A DNA stretch of 64,000 nucleotides from JAWPMV01 sp039819665. Lineage in GTDB: Bacteria; Bacteroidota; Bacteroidia; J057. The number at the start of each line of letters is the position of its first letter. Within the stretch, counting starts at the first letter, position 1. The notes beneath the pieces are model-generated. The model did not search any database and had not been told where the DNA came from. It was given only the letters and a program-made list of their open reading frames with translations. Location of the stretch: NCBI GenBank assembly GCA_039819665.1, contig JBCBRM010000011.1:106052-170051 (forward strand). Reading direction: 5' to 3'. The translations under genes were made by a program, and so were the position numbers. This document shows, piece by piece, positions 8,964 to 16,459 of the stretch.

Positions 8964-8991
8964 CTCTAAATTATTGATTGCTAAATTAGAG
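8964..8991. promoter_or_regulatory. Dyad in the divergent promoter region
   Basis: CTCTAAATTA and TAAATTAGAG form an imperfect inverted repeat (9 of 10 pairs) that fills most of the 46-bp gap between two divergent starts. It could be an operator acting on both genes. No regulator is adjacent. Confidence 0.35.
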
Positions 8992-9006
8992 ATAAATCTC
9001 AATTCT

Positions 9007-9537
9007 ATGGCAGGTGAAGTGATATTTGAAACCCAAAGACTGCTAATACGTGAGTATTTGCTTTCGGATCTGGATGCTATCCATGAATATGCAAGCAAAT
9101 CTGAGGTAGTTCAGTACCAGAACTGGGGTCCCAATCGGCTCCAGGATACCCGGCAATTTCTAGCGGAAGTGATGAGCTGGCCTAAACAATTTCCTCGGAT
9201 GAGTTATGGATTTTGTATAGCATCAAAGGTAGACAATAGCTGTATGGGAGGATGTGGGATTTACCTAAATAAGGAAGGCCAAAATAAAGCAAAAATTGGC
9301 TACATCCTAAATCCGATATTTTGGGATCAGGGCTTTACGACGGAAGCTATCCAGGAGCTTGCCCGCTATGCTAAAGAGCAGTTGCAAATTGAGCTTATTG
9401 AGGCGACTTGTGATGTGAGAAATATTGCTTCAAAACGCGTACTGGAAAAATCAGGATTTGAACTGATGTGTTTACTTGAAAATCACTACCTCCAAAAAGG
9501 AATTATGCGGGATAGTTACCTTTTCAAATACGCTTGA
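9007..9537 (+). CDS. GNAT N-acetyltransferase, RimJ/RimL type
   Basis: 176 residues from the ATG at 9007; the frame upstream of it overlaps the divergent small gene and has no GNAT homology. It opens with FETQRLLIREYLLSDLDAI, typical of the RimJ/RimL subgroup, and has the acetyl-CoA site as IGYILNPIFWDQGFTTEAIQE (Gly-rich pyrophosphate loop region) and the late NIASKRVLEKSGF. Such enzymes acetylate N-termini of ribosomal proteins, amino sugars or small amines. The acceptor is not predictable. Confidence 0.88.
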   Translation: MAGEVIFETQRLLIREYLLSDLDAIHEYASKSEVVQYQNWGPNRLQDTRQFLAEVMSWPKQFPRMSYGFCIASKVDNSCMGGCGIYLNKEGQNKAKIGYILNPIFWDQGFTTEAIQELARYAKEQLQIELIEATCDVRNIASKRVLEKSGFELMCLLENHYLQKGIMRDSYLFKYA

Positions 9538-9615
9538 AAAATTTCGATATAATGTATTTATTCTATACGAAAACAAAAATACTTTCAAAGAAGTTCCAAG
9601 AAAAAGTCCGATCTA

Positions 9616-10407
9616 ATGAACCTTAGATACATTCTGGGATCACTCATTTCCCTACCCCTACTACCCCTGATTTATATTCAATCTCTCATAATTCGTTCAA
9701 AAGTTCCTCAATTGCCAGAAGCAGAAGAAGATCGGGGCATGATTATTAAAAAATCAGGCTCTGGATTACGCATTTTATTTTTAGGGGAAAGCACGGTAGC
9801 TGGTATAGGAGTCGAAACACATGAAGAAGGAATAGCGGGGACTTTTGCACATGAATTTTCTGAACAGACGGGAGAAAATATTTCCTGGAGGGTATATGCA
9901 AAAAGTGGTTATACAGCTGAAGAAGTCTATACACATCTATTACCTGATATAGAAGAATCCCGAGTTGATCTTTTTGTGCTGGGGCTGGGAGGCAATGACG
10001 CCTTTACCCTAAATTCTCCTGCTAACTGGATTCAACACATTGAAAATATCATTGACTTTTTACAGAAAAAATATCCTGACACCCCCATAGCCTTCCTAAA
10101 TATGCCACCGATCAAATTATTCCCTGCTTTTACTCCACAAATCAAGTTTGTTTTAGGGAATTTGGTAGAGATTCTGGGGGATGAATTGGAGGCTTATGTC
10201 GCAAAGCGCGAAAATGTCTACTATTATGCAAGGCGAGTAAGCGCAGAAGACTGGAGTAAAAGGCTAGGGGTAGAAGCAAGTGCAGAAGATTTATTCAGCG
10301 ATGGGGTACACCCGGCAAAAATCACCTACCAGCTCTGGGCCAAAGATATGCTCAGGTATTTAATAGAGGAAACGGATTTCGAAAGTAAGATCAGGGTGAA
10401 TGCTTAG
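9616..10407 (+). CDS. SGNH/GDSL-type hydrolase, membrane-anchored
   Basis: 263 residues. An N-terminal hydrophobic stretch (about 5-25) anchors or exports the protein. The SGNH blocks are visible: ILFLGESTVAG with nucleophile Ser59 (GES in place of GDS), LGLGGNDAF, and the catalytic pair in DGVHP. The family cleaves esters such as acylated polysaccharides or lipids. The substrate is unknown. It stands alone, followed by a 9-bp dyad before the next gene. Confidence 0.85.
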   Translation: MNLRYILGSLISLPLLPLIYIQSLIIRSKVPQLPEAEEDRGMIIKKSGSGLRILFLGESTVAGIGVETHEEGIAGTFAHEFSEQTGENISWRVYAKSGYTAEEVYTHLLPDIEESRVDLFVLGLGGNDAFTLNSPANWIQHIENIIDFLQKKYPDTPIAFLNMPPIKLFPAFTPQIKFVLGNLVEILGDELEAYVAKRENVYYYARRVSAEDWSKRLGVEASAEDLFSDGVHPAKITYQLWAKDMLRYLIEETDFESKIRVNA

Positions 10408-10463
10408 ATTCGTCTAGCCTTTCTTAATAGTTTATCTATAACACACTTTGCCTTAGCAGAAAT

Positions 10464-10490
10464 TAAGTCCTACATTTAGCATAGGACTTA
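10464..10490. promoter_or_regulatory. Perfect 9-bp dyad before the EAD gene
   Basis: TAAGTCCTA and TAGGACTTA are perfect inverted repeats around a 9-nt spacer, 20 nt before the ATG of the EAD-like gene and 57 nt after the SGNH stop. No T-run follows, so an operator or leader hairpin is as likely as a terminator. Confidence 0.45.
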
Positions 10491-10510
10491 GCCTCTACAC
10501 GATTTTAGCA

Positions 10511-10741
10511 ATGGACTCATCAGAAATTCAAACCCTCCTATCTCAAGGTAAGATTCGGCAAGCACTCGATGCAATTAAGAAAAGTATCGAAAATGACGAT
10601 CCTCGCAAGAAAGATGTACTTGAATTATCCGCCCAGTACAGTATGTTGGAAAGGGATGAGATGATGGGACTGTTAATGCGTGAGGATATTAACATTTCTA
10701 AAAATAAGCTAATAAAATCCTTGCTAGAATTAATTATGTAA
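10511..10741 (+). CDS. Stand-alone effector-associated domain (EAD11-like) protein
   Basis: 76 residues, nothing but one small helical domain. The pattern IQTLLSQGKIRQALDAI, a middle KKDVLELSAQYSMLERDE and a closing INISKNKLIKSLLELI matches the shape of EAD11 (I..LIa.G.leeAl..l ... lssRyn.l.re...g.is..e...e.nrI..alLeLI). EADs are adaptor domains that couple sensors to effectors in bacterial conflict systems, by homotypic pairing. They are usually fused to peptidases, CHATs or NTPases; here the domain is alone. The SPFH and NAD-kinase-fold genes follow in the same direction. The assignment comes from pattern memory, not a search. Confidence 0.6.
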   Translation: MDSSEIQTLLSQGKIRQALDAIKKSIENDDPRKKDVLELSAQYSMLERDEMMGLLMREDINISKNKLIKSLLELIM

Positions 10742-10753
10742 ATTTTACGCAAA
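10733..10753. promoter_or_regulatory. NAD-regulon type dyad, site 1 (overlaps EAD stop codon)
   Basis: Read on the minus strand it begins TTTGCGTA and ends TACATAAT, with the GT-N7-AC core. It overlaps the EAD stop codon and pairs with an identical TTTGCGTAAAA half-site at 10805, giving two operators that flank the SPFH promoter region. Confidence 0.6.
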
Positions 10754-10758
10754 AAATA

Positions 10759-10781
10759 GCTCGAATGCACAACCTTCGAGC
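10759..10781. promoter_or_regulatory. 7-bp dyad between the two NAD-type sites
   Basis: GCTCGAA and TTCGAGC are perfect inverted repeats around a 9-nt loop, placed between the two TTTGCGTA sites. With the outer arms (10743-10753 and 10805-10815, 11 of 11 pairs) the whole segment could fold as one long two-stage hairpin. Confidence 0.4.
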
Positions 10782-10800
10782 AGAGGTCTCGTACTCTAAG

Positions 10801-10808
10801 TATATTTG
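10801..10808 (+). promoter_or_regulatory. -7 promoter element before the SPFH gene (TATATTTG)
   Basis: TATATTTG fits the Bacteroidota -7 element exactly and its last four bases are the first four of the 21-bp dyad, 23 nt before the ATG. A protein bound to the dyad would cover it. No clean TTG is seen at the ideal distance. Confidence 0.6.
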
Positions 10809-10825
10809 CGTAAAAAATACACATA
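10805..10825. promoter_or_regulatory. NAD-regulon type dyad, site 2 (SPFH/NAD-kinase promoter)
   Basis: TTTGCGTA-N5-TACACATA, 21 bp with a GT-N7-AC core, overlapping the -7 element and ending 6 nt before the SPFH start codon. See the sites at 32891 and 44290 for the same motif. Confidence 0.65.
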
Positions 10826-10831
10826 AATACC

Positions 10832-11857
10832 ATGCTAGGATTTAAACACATAAAATTTGACTCAATGACCTATGTTCTCCATTTCAAAAATGGAGAAATT
10901 AAGAGAGAGGGGAGAGGGCTTTCCTTTTTTTACTTTGGACCGAGTAGTTCTATCGTCGCTATTCCTATGGGCAGCAATGATTTGCCCTTTTTTTTCCAGG
11001 AATCGAGCAAGGATTATCAGCAAATCAGCATACAGGGACAGATTAGTTATAAGATCACCAGTCCACGCATACTAGCGGATGTCCTCGATTTTACTGTAAA
11101 TGAGGATGGGAAGTACAAAAAGAACGATGTAGAAAAGCTTAATCAGCGAATTATCAATGAAGCCCAAACTTCCACCTCTGCATTTATCCATGGGATAAGT
11201 TTAAAAGATGCTATTCGCTCGGCGCCAGAAATTGAAAGACGTATCCTGCAAGGCTTGCAAGATTCATCGGTAATAAGTATGCTGGGAATTGAAATCCTGG
11301 GTGCCAATATTCTGGCAGTTAAGGCAAGTCCGGAAATGGCGAGGGCTTTGGAAACGGAAACAAGGGAGAAGCTGCAGCAGGAAGCTGATGAAGCCATCTA
11401 TGAGCGACGCAATTTTGCGGTAGAACAGGAACGCAAAATCAAGGAGTCTGAACTAAATACGGAGATAGCAGTCGAAGAAAAACGAAAACAAATTTCGGAG
11501 AAAAAGATGGAAGCTTCTGTTCAGCAAGCCGAAAATGACCGAAAGTTGAGAGAGATGCGAGTCGAAGCCGATATTTCAGTGGAAAATCAAAGAAAATCCC
11601 TGATTCAACTCCGCACAGCCAACGAAAAGAAGCAGGCAGAAACCAAAGGTTTTGTACTTGAAGCCACTCTCAAGCCTTATAAAGACCTGGATTGGAAAAC
11701 GCTTATGGCTTTGGGTAATAATGCAGATCCCAAATTGAATATTGCTTTGGCATTCCGTGAATTAGCCGAGAATGCAGATAAAATCGGCAATCTCAATATA
11801 AGCCCGGAATTGTTACAATCCATGTTACAGTCAGGAGGAAGAGGAGGTCGAAAATGA
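10832..11857 (+). CDS. Soluble SPFH/band-7 protein paired with an NAD-kinase-fold protein
   Basis: 341 residues with no signal peptide or membrane helix. An SPFH domain occupies about 1-185 (ISIQGQISYKITSPRILADVLDF, LGIEILGANILAVKASPEMARALE), then a charged coiled coil (about 175-275) rich in E/K/R, and a C-terminal helical part ending GGRGGRK. SPFH proteins build large rings or cages; a cytosolic version may scaffold a partner. Its stop overlaps the start of the NAD-kinase-like gene by 4 nt (ATGA), a strong sign of co-translation. The promoter carries two TTTGCGTA dyads. It differs from the lipid-anchored prohibitin at 4297, so the two are not a recent duplication. Confidence 0.85.
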   Translation: MLGFKHIKFDSMTYVLHFKNGEIKREGRGLSFFYFGPSSSIVAIPMGSNDLPFFFQESSKDYQQISIQGQISYKITSPRILADVLDFTVNEDGKYKKNDVEKLNQRIINEAQTSTSAFIHGISLKDAIRSAPEIERRILQGLQDSSVISMLGIEILGANILAVKASPEMARALETETREKLQQEADEAIYERRNFAVEQERKIKESELNTEIAVEEKRKQISEKKMEASVQQAENDRKLREMRVEADISVENQRKSLIQLRTANEKKQAETKGFVLEATLKPYKDLDWKTLMALGNNADPKLNIALAFRELAENADKIGNLNISPELLQSMLQSGGRGGRK

Positions 11858-12774
11858 GTATAGAATACGGAATCATCGTCAAGACCCAAACCCGTTTGGA
11901 AACCTTGATACAGAGATTTAATACAGCTGCTCAGGCAAAATTTTACCTGGAAAGAATGGGAGGAAATTTTGAAGCTTATGAGGAAGAGGATGCGGTGTAC
12001 AAAGAGTCGCTTGCAAAAGTACAGCAGCAACTTTCTCGCATCCTCAAAAACAAAATCATTGAACGCTCCTTTCTGCCTTCCTATATCTTTTCTGAGAAAA
12101 ATCTCATTCTGGTATTGGGCCCCGATGGCTTGGTCGCTAATACCGCCAAATATGCTAAAGGAATTCCTATACTCGGAATCAATCCCGATCCGAAAAGAAT
12201 AGATGGATTCTTCCTTCCATTTCAACTTGATACTTTTGTACAGGCCACAGAAAATACCTTAAGAGGCAAGTCGCAAATTGTGGATCGAAGTTTTGCAGAA
12301 GCCAGGCTAAATGATGGCCAGAGACTGTTGGCTTTCAATGATCTTTTCATAGGAGCCTCTTCTCATGTTTCTGCCCGATATCAAATCAAGTATGGGAATC
12401 AGTGTGAGAGTCATTCTTCCTCTGGTTTAATCGTATCTACCCGAGCAGGTTCGACCGGATGGCTGAGTTCTATTTTCAACATGGCTTATGGAATAGTGAG
12501 AAGCTTTAATCAGGAAATTTCCCCCTCGCCACCCCATATGGAGGAAAATGAATTATTATTTGCTGTACGCGAACCTTTCATCAGCCTCCGTTCTCAGGCG
12601 GACATTTGCATGGGCCTTATCAATAAACAAAATTCTCTTCAGCTAACATCACACATGCCCTCTGGAGGAGTGATTTTTAGCGATGGCATAGAGAAAGATT
12701 TTTTGAACTTCAACAGCGGTTCTATTGCGAGTATTGGATTAGCAAAGGAAAAAGCACGCTTGGTGCAGGCTTAA
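11854..12774 (+). CDS. NAD-kinase-fold protein (diverged ATP-NAD kinase family)
   Basis: 306 residues. Recognisable NAD-kinase blocks: VLGPDGLVANTAKY (89-100) stands where NadK has GGDGT; NDLFIGASS (162-170) stands where the NE motif lies; GLIVSTRAGSTGW (191-203) matches the conserved (V/I)STPTGSTAY; and a late SDGI segment near 277. The second Gly of GGDG is Pro here and the Thr is Leu, but the catalytic Asp91 is kept. The N-terminal 80 residues are helical and not part of the usual fold. It could phosphorylate NAD(H) or another dinucleotide, or only bind it. Coupled by an ATGA overlap to the SPFH gene. Confidence 0.75.
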   Translation: MSIEYGIIVKTQTRLETLIQRFNTAAQAKFYLERMGGNFEAYEEEDAVYKESLAKVQQQLSRILKNKIIERSFLPSYIFSEKNLILVLGPDGLVANTAKYAKGIPILGINPDPKRIDGFFLPFQLDTFVQATENTLRGKSQIVDRSFAEARLNDGQRLLAFNDLFIGASSHVSARYQIKYGNQCESHSSSGLIVSTRAGSTGWLSSIFNMAYGIVRSFNQEISPSPPHMEENELLFAVREPFISLRSQADICMGLINKQNSLQLTSHMPSGGVIFSDGIEKDFLNFNSGSIASIGLAKEKARLVQA

Positions 12775-12863
12775 ACCCTTCCACACATTCCCTATTTCCC
12801 TTTTTCATGAGGAAAAATGGAAACCACTCGCATACGGCAATTTGAATTGTATTGGATTGCGGC

Positions 12864-12892
12864 CCTCCCATTTTTCGAAGAAAAAGGGGAGG
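12864..12892 (+). terminator. Hairpin terminator after the NAD-kinase-like gene
   Basis: CCTCCC-A-TTTTTC pairs with GAAAAA-G-GGGAGG around a GAA loop, a 12-bp stem with one mismatch, followed by TTTGCTTGG. It lies 90 nt after the stop and before the rlmF gene. Confidence 0.6.
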
Positions 12893-12952
12893 TTTGCTTG
12901 GTCGGAGGGGTTCCCCAGATTTTCACTTATTTAGCAAAAATTCTCAGCATAT

Positions 12953-13873
12953 ATGTTCCACCCGCGTAATAAGCACCAGTCCAGCTATAATTTTCCTGTT
13001 TTAATAGCCGCTTTACCTGAGTTAAAGGAATATGTAAAGCCTAATAAGTACGGCAATCAAAGCATTGATTTTTTCAATCCTCAAGCCGTAAAGTCCCTCA
13101 ACAAGGCATTACTTCTCCATCAATATGGTCTTCAAGATTGGGACATCCCTGATGGACAGCTTTGTCCACCCGTTCCGGGAAGGGCCGATTATCTCCATTA
13201 TGTAGCGGATTTATTAGGGGAAGCTAAAAGGGGTAAAATTCCGATCGGTCCCAAAGTGAAATGCCTGGATATAGGGACGGGTGCCAATTGTATCTATCCT
13301 CTTTTGGGAAGCAGTATGTATCAATGGTCATTTATTGGGACGGATATCCAGGAGGATTCTCTTGAAGCTGCACAGAAAAACGTGGATGTCAATCCCCACC
13401 TTACTCATATTGAACTTCGATATCAGGAAAATAGAGAAAAGATTTTTTCAGGAATTTGGAAGGAGGCAGATTTCATGGATCTCGTTATATGCAATCCTCC
13501 TTTCCATGCCTCGGAAAAAGATGCGCAAAAAGCTCAATCAAGGAAATTGAAAAACCTGAAAGGCAAATCAACCTCCAATCTCAAGTTGAATTTTGGAGGA
13601 AATGCAGCAGAACTATGGTGTGAAGGAGGAGAAATAGGATTTATTGCAAGGATGATAGCTGAGAGTAAAGAAATAGGAAATGCCTGTCTTTGGTTCACAA
13701 GTCTGGTTTCACGAGAAAAGCATATACCCAGCTTACAGAAGATTCTCAAACAGCAAGCTGCAGCTCAAGTGAAAGTAATTCCCATGGGGCAGGGGAATAA
13801 AGTAAGCCGACTTATATGCTGGTCTTTTCTGACGAAAAATCAGCAAATGAAATGGGCAAAAGCCAAGTGGTAG
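12953..13873 (+). CDS. rlmF: 23S rRNA (adenine(1618)-N6)-methyltransferase
   Basis: 306 residues matching RlmF (YbiN) along its length: FHPRNKHQ at the start, LNKALLLHQYGLQDWDIPDGQLCPPVPGRADYLHY in the N-terminal third, the SAM motif CLDIGTGANCIYPLLG and the N6-adenine catalytic motif NPPFHAS. The region KLNFGGNAAELWCEGGE and FTSLVSREKHI further down are also typical. The enzyme methylates A1618 of 23S rRNA. House-keeping gene, own transcription unit after a terminator. Confidence 0.95.
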   Translation: MFHPRNKHQSSYNFPVLIAALPELKEYVKPNKYGNQSIDFFNPQAVKSLNKALLLHQYGLQDWDIPDGQLCPPVPGRADYLHYVADLLGEAKRGKIPIGPKVKCLDIGTGANCIYPLLGSSMYQWSFIGTDIQEDSLEAAQKNVDVNPHLTHIELRYQENREKIFSGIWKEADFMDLVICNPPFHASEKDAQKAQSRKLKNLKGKSTSNLKLNFGGNAAELWCEGGEIGFIARMIAESKEIGNACLWFTSLVSREKHIPSLQKILKQQAAAQVKVIPMGQGNKVSRLICWSFLTKNQQMKWAKAKW

Positions 13874-13883
13874 GAGGTGCTTT

Positions 13884-14093
13884 TTGATAACAGATGAAAG
13901 GTTTGATCACTTATTGCTGCTTTGGAGCTTTAGAAGAAACCATTTTTCTTCGGCTGCAGGAATGTTCAAATCTGTTCTTGAGAAAAACCCTGATGATAGA
14001 GCCGCCAAGTTCTACCTTGAGCAAGCCGCAAAATATCTGGTAGAAAGTGTACATGAAGATTGGTCGGGAATCATAAAATTGGACCAGAAATAG
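13884..14093 (+). pseudogene. Fragment resembling the C-terminus of class III adenylate cyclases
   Basis: 69 codons from a TTG only 10 nt after the rlmF stop. The pattern FDHLLLLWSFRRNHFSSAAGMFKSVLEKNPDDRAAKFYLEQ...W.GIIKLDQK is the short TPR-like tail that follows many Bacteroidota class III cyclase domains (y..r.w..A...F..vl...P.D..a..y...c......dWdGv..l..K). No cyclase domain precedes it, so it is probably a leftover 3' end. A short functional protein cannot be excluded. Confidence 0.45.
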
Positions 14094-14202
14094 TATGTGA
14101 GGGTAATTGACGGCAATAGCTTTGGGAAGATTTCCTTGCATTTCCCCCACATTATCACGATCTAGTAAAAAAAGCTGCAGATTAACGTAAATCTGATAAG
14201 CC

Positions 14203-14601
14203 ATGAACAAAGCCTGCCCGGTCCTGCTCCGGCAGAAAGGGAAATACACGCAAATCCTGGCCTTCCGGCATCCGCTGGCGGGAATCCAATTGGTGAAAGG
14301 GAGTATAGAGGCTTGGGAAAATCTTCCCAAGGCTTGCGAACGTGAATTGCGGGAAGAGTCGGGCTTAAAAGCAAATGCAGAAACTTTTCTGGGAGTTTGG
14401 GAAGCGAATTTCGAAGAACAAATTTGGGGATTCTACTTAATGAACCCCAAGCTGGAGTTACCTGAAAGCTGGGACCATTATTGTGAGGATGGAGGAGGAC
14501 ATACTTTTCAGTTTTTCTGGCAGAATATCGGTGCTACACTTACGGAAGAATGGCATCCCTTATTTCAGGGCGCCATGGAGTTTTTGAGAAAGAGGTGCTA
14601 A
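14203..14601 (+). CDS. Nudix hydrolase
   Basis: 132 residues with a complete Nudix box: Gly33, x5, Glu39, x7, then RELREESGL at 47-55. The metal-binding glutamates are all present. The short length and the fold (about 1-130, ending FQGAMEFLRKR) point to a single-domain pyrophosphohydrolase of the MutT/NUDT type. The substrate (NTP, ADP-ribose or other) is not predictable. It lacks the winged-helix domain of NrtR regulators. It stands 35 nt before the phosphoesterase gene on the same strand. Confidence 0.88.
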   Translation: MNKACPVLLRQKGKYTQILAFRHPLAGIQLVKGSIEAWENLPKACERELREESGLKANAETFLGVWEANFEEQIWGFYLMNPKLELPESWDHYCEDGGGHTFQFFWQNIGATLTEEWHPLFQGAMEFLRKRC

Positions 14602-14636
14602 GCATTTCCTATCTTGTCTCCTGAAAATTCTGAAGC

Positions 14637-15104
14637 GTGAGAAAAACCATAGGGCTTATATCAGATACACATGGCTTACTCAGGCCAGAGGCTCTTGAAG
14701 CTTTGCAAGGGAGCGATATCATCATTCATGGAGGAGATATAGGCAAAGCTGAGATCATCGAGGAGCTAAAGACAATAGCGCCTGTTTTTGCTATCCGTGG
14801 AAATATCGACAAAGCCGATTGGTTTCAGCAATATCCCGAGACAGAGGTGGTCGAATATGAAGGCCTTTTTTGCTATGTTATTCACGATCTCAATGATTTG
14901 GACCTTGATCCAAAAGCAGCCGGATTTCAAGTCGTCATTTCTGGGCATTCTCACAAGCCTAAAGAGTTCACTAAAGAAGAGGTCTTATATATAAATCCAG
15001 GAAGCGCAGGCAAAAGGCGTTTTAAGCTACCCATTACCTGCGCTAAATTATATTGGGATGGGAATGAGCTTGAGACAGAGCTATTTCATTTAATTCAAGC
15101 ATAA
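14637..15104 (+). CDS. YfcE/MJ0936-type metallophosphoesterase
   Basis: 155 residues from a GTG; a stop codon two codons upstream leaves no better start. Motifs of the small phosphodiesterase family are complete: LISDTHG, GGDIGKAE, IRGNIDKAD, VISGHSHKP and YINPGS. Family members hydrolyse bis-p-nitrophenyl phosphate; true substrates are unknown. The last 10 nt overlap the end of the convergent membrane-protein gene. Confidence 0.9.
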   Translation: MRKTIGLISDTHGLLRPEALEALQGSDIIIHGGDIGKAEIIEELKTIAPVFAIRGNIDKADWFQQYPETEVVEYEGLFCYVIHDLNDLDLDPKAAGFQVVISGHSHKPKEFTKEEVLYINPGSAGKRRFKLPITCAKLYWDGNELETELFHLIQA

Positions 15105-15547
15105 GCTTGTTTCGCCGAAAATCTTTCAAATAGCCTGGAAGCCATCCAATTTGCGACTACTAATTCAAGCCAACTAAGCGGCAATGTAATCCACAGTAGA
15201 GACCAGTCAGTATATCCCATATTGGCAGCTGCTACCCAGAATATGACAAAGCTAAAAAGCCATGCCAGAGTTGCCGAATTGATAATAGCATAAGCTTTCT
15301 TTCCAAAGACTTTGCTATAGATCCAAAACATAAATACCACCAGCCCAGTCAACAGGGTATCCCATACGCCCCAGATCGAAAATATTCCCAGATTCATTTC
15401 TGCGATTCCAGGTATTCCTTCCCAATAAGCCTTCATGCGTGGCATAACCAGAACAAAATAGCGGAATACCTCGGATACATGTACCCACAGGCTAACTAGA
15501 AGCATGACCAGTAAAAATTGTTTGAGGGGAAAGCGCGTTTGATCCAT
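15095..15547 (-). CDS. Four-helix membrane protein, sigma-factor neighbour
   Basis: 150 residues with four strongly hydrophobic helices (about 10-30, 52-74, 82-104 and 112-132). No family recognised. The start is 2 nt from the stop of the upstream ECF sigma gene, so the two are probably one operon and translationally coupled; the protein may be a regulator of the sigma factor or one of its targets, but it lacks an obvious cytoplasmic anti-sigma domain. Confidence 0.7.
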   Translation of the reverse strand: MDQTRFPLKQFLLVMLLVSLWVHVSEVFRYFVLVMPRMKAYWEGIPGIAEMNLGIFSIWGVWDTLLTGLVVFMFWIYSKVFGKKAYAIINSATLAWLFSFVIFWVAAANMGYTDWSLLWITLPLSWLELVVANWMASRLFERFSAKQAYA

Positions 15548-15549
15548 CT

Positions 15550-16347
15550 TTATAAAATTGAGTTAATCTTGATTCTTAGAGATTCGGGCGAAGGAAAATT
15601 TGGATTGCTACGGTGCATCTCGACCACTCGTTCTACTTGCTCCAACTTTTTGACCATCTCAATACTTCTTTGGCTAATCGGAGCAAAGCGGAGTTTGGTA
15701 GGTTCAATCAATCCCTGATCTATCAGGAAATCAATTTTCCGACTGCATCTACAAGGGTTTTTGGGATTCGCAAGGCCGCACTTATTCTCCAGGAAGTTGC
15801 GGACTTTCTTTCTTGATCTGGCCAGGCCCTGCCGGAAGTTTTCTGCCTTTATGCCCAATATTTCTGCACCCTCCTGACTATTGAATTCAAAAATATCTCC
15901 CAGAATGTAGATCAGTCGACTTTGCTTATTGAGACACATAAGAATGCCCTGGGTGCAGCTTACCTTTACCTCTTCTTCTAATAAGGCCATCTCACCAGCA
16001 TTTTGGGCATACTTCGTCCCCGATTTCTGTCCCTGGTCAATAAAATCCCCATATTCTTCCAGACTCATGGCAAAACTCTGAGAAAACTTTCCTTTATAGC
16101 TTATCAAATAATTGCTGGCTACCCGATAAACCCAGGTCTTGAAGCTGCTTTCTGACTTAAAGGTGCTAAGTCTGGTTAGAATACGAATGAGAATTTCCTG
16201 ACTGGCATCTTCCGCATCTTCAGGGAAAAGGAGCATTTTAAGGGAAAGATTGTAAACTAGGTCCTTTATCCCATCAAGGATTAGTTCCAATGATTTCTTG
16301 TCCCCTGCAATTGCCGCTTGTATCGATTTATCCAAATGATTTTTCAT
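15550..16347 (-). CDS. ECF-type RNA polymerase sigma factor with C-terminal extension
   Basis: 265 residues. Region 2 is clear (LVYNLSLKMLLFPEDAEDASQEILIRIL and FKTWVYRVASNYLISYKG), region 4 is present but loose (CLNKQSRLIYILGDIFEFNSQEGAEILGIKAENFRQGLARSRKKVRNFL). It is followed by about 75 extra residues that begin CGLANPKNPCRCSRK, with three cysteines that could bind zinc. Such extended ECF factors occur in Bacteroidota next to small membrane or DUF proteins. Its four-helix neighbour is 2 nt downstream. The genes it activates are unknown. Confidence 0.85.
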   Translation of the reverse strand: MKNHLDKSIQAAIAGDKKSLELILDGIKDLVYNLSLKMLLFPEDAEDASQEILIRILTRLSTFKSESSFKTWVYRVASNYLISYKGKFSQSFAMSLEEYGDFIDQGQKSGTKYAQNAGEMALLEEEVKVSCTQGILMCLNKQSRLIYILGDIFEFNSQEGAEILGIKAENFRQGLARSRKKVRNFLENKCGLANPKNPCRCSRKIDFLIDQGLIEPTKLRFAPISQRSIEMVKKLEQVERVVEMHRSNPNFPSPESLRIKINSIL

Positions 16348-16459
16348 AGTATATAAGATTAGACCAATTCCTGATCATGACTGTGACTCCCATCCAAAAA
16401 ATATTTCCTAAGTCCTCAACTATCCTGAATTTAAACGGTCCTTTCTAAAAATAGAGAAG

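Noticed and set aside
14203..14601. The Nudix protein as the NrtR regulator of the dyads
   Set aside because: At 132 residues it has only the Nudix fold and no winged-helix domain, so it cannot be a NrtR-type DNA-binding protein.
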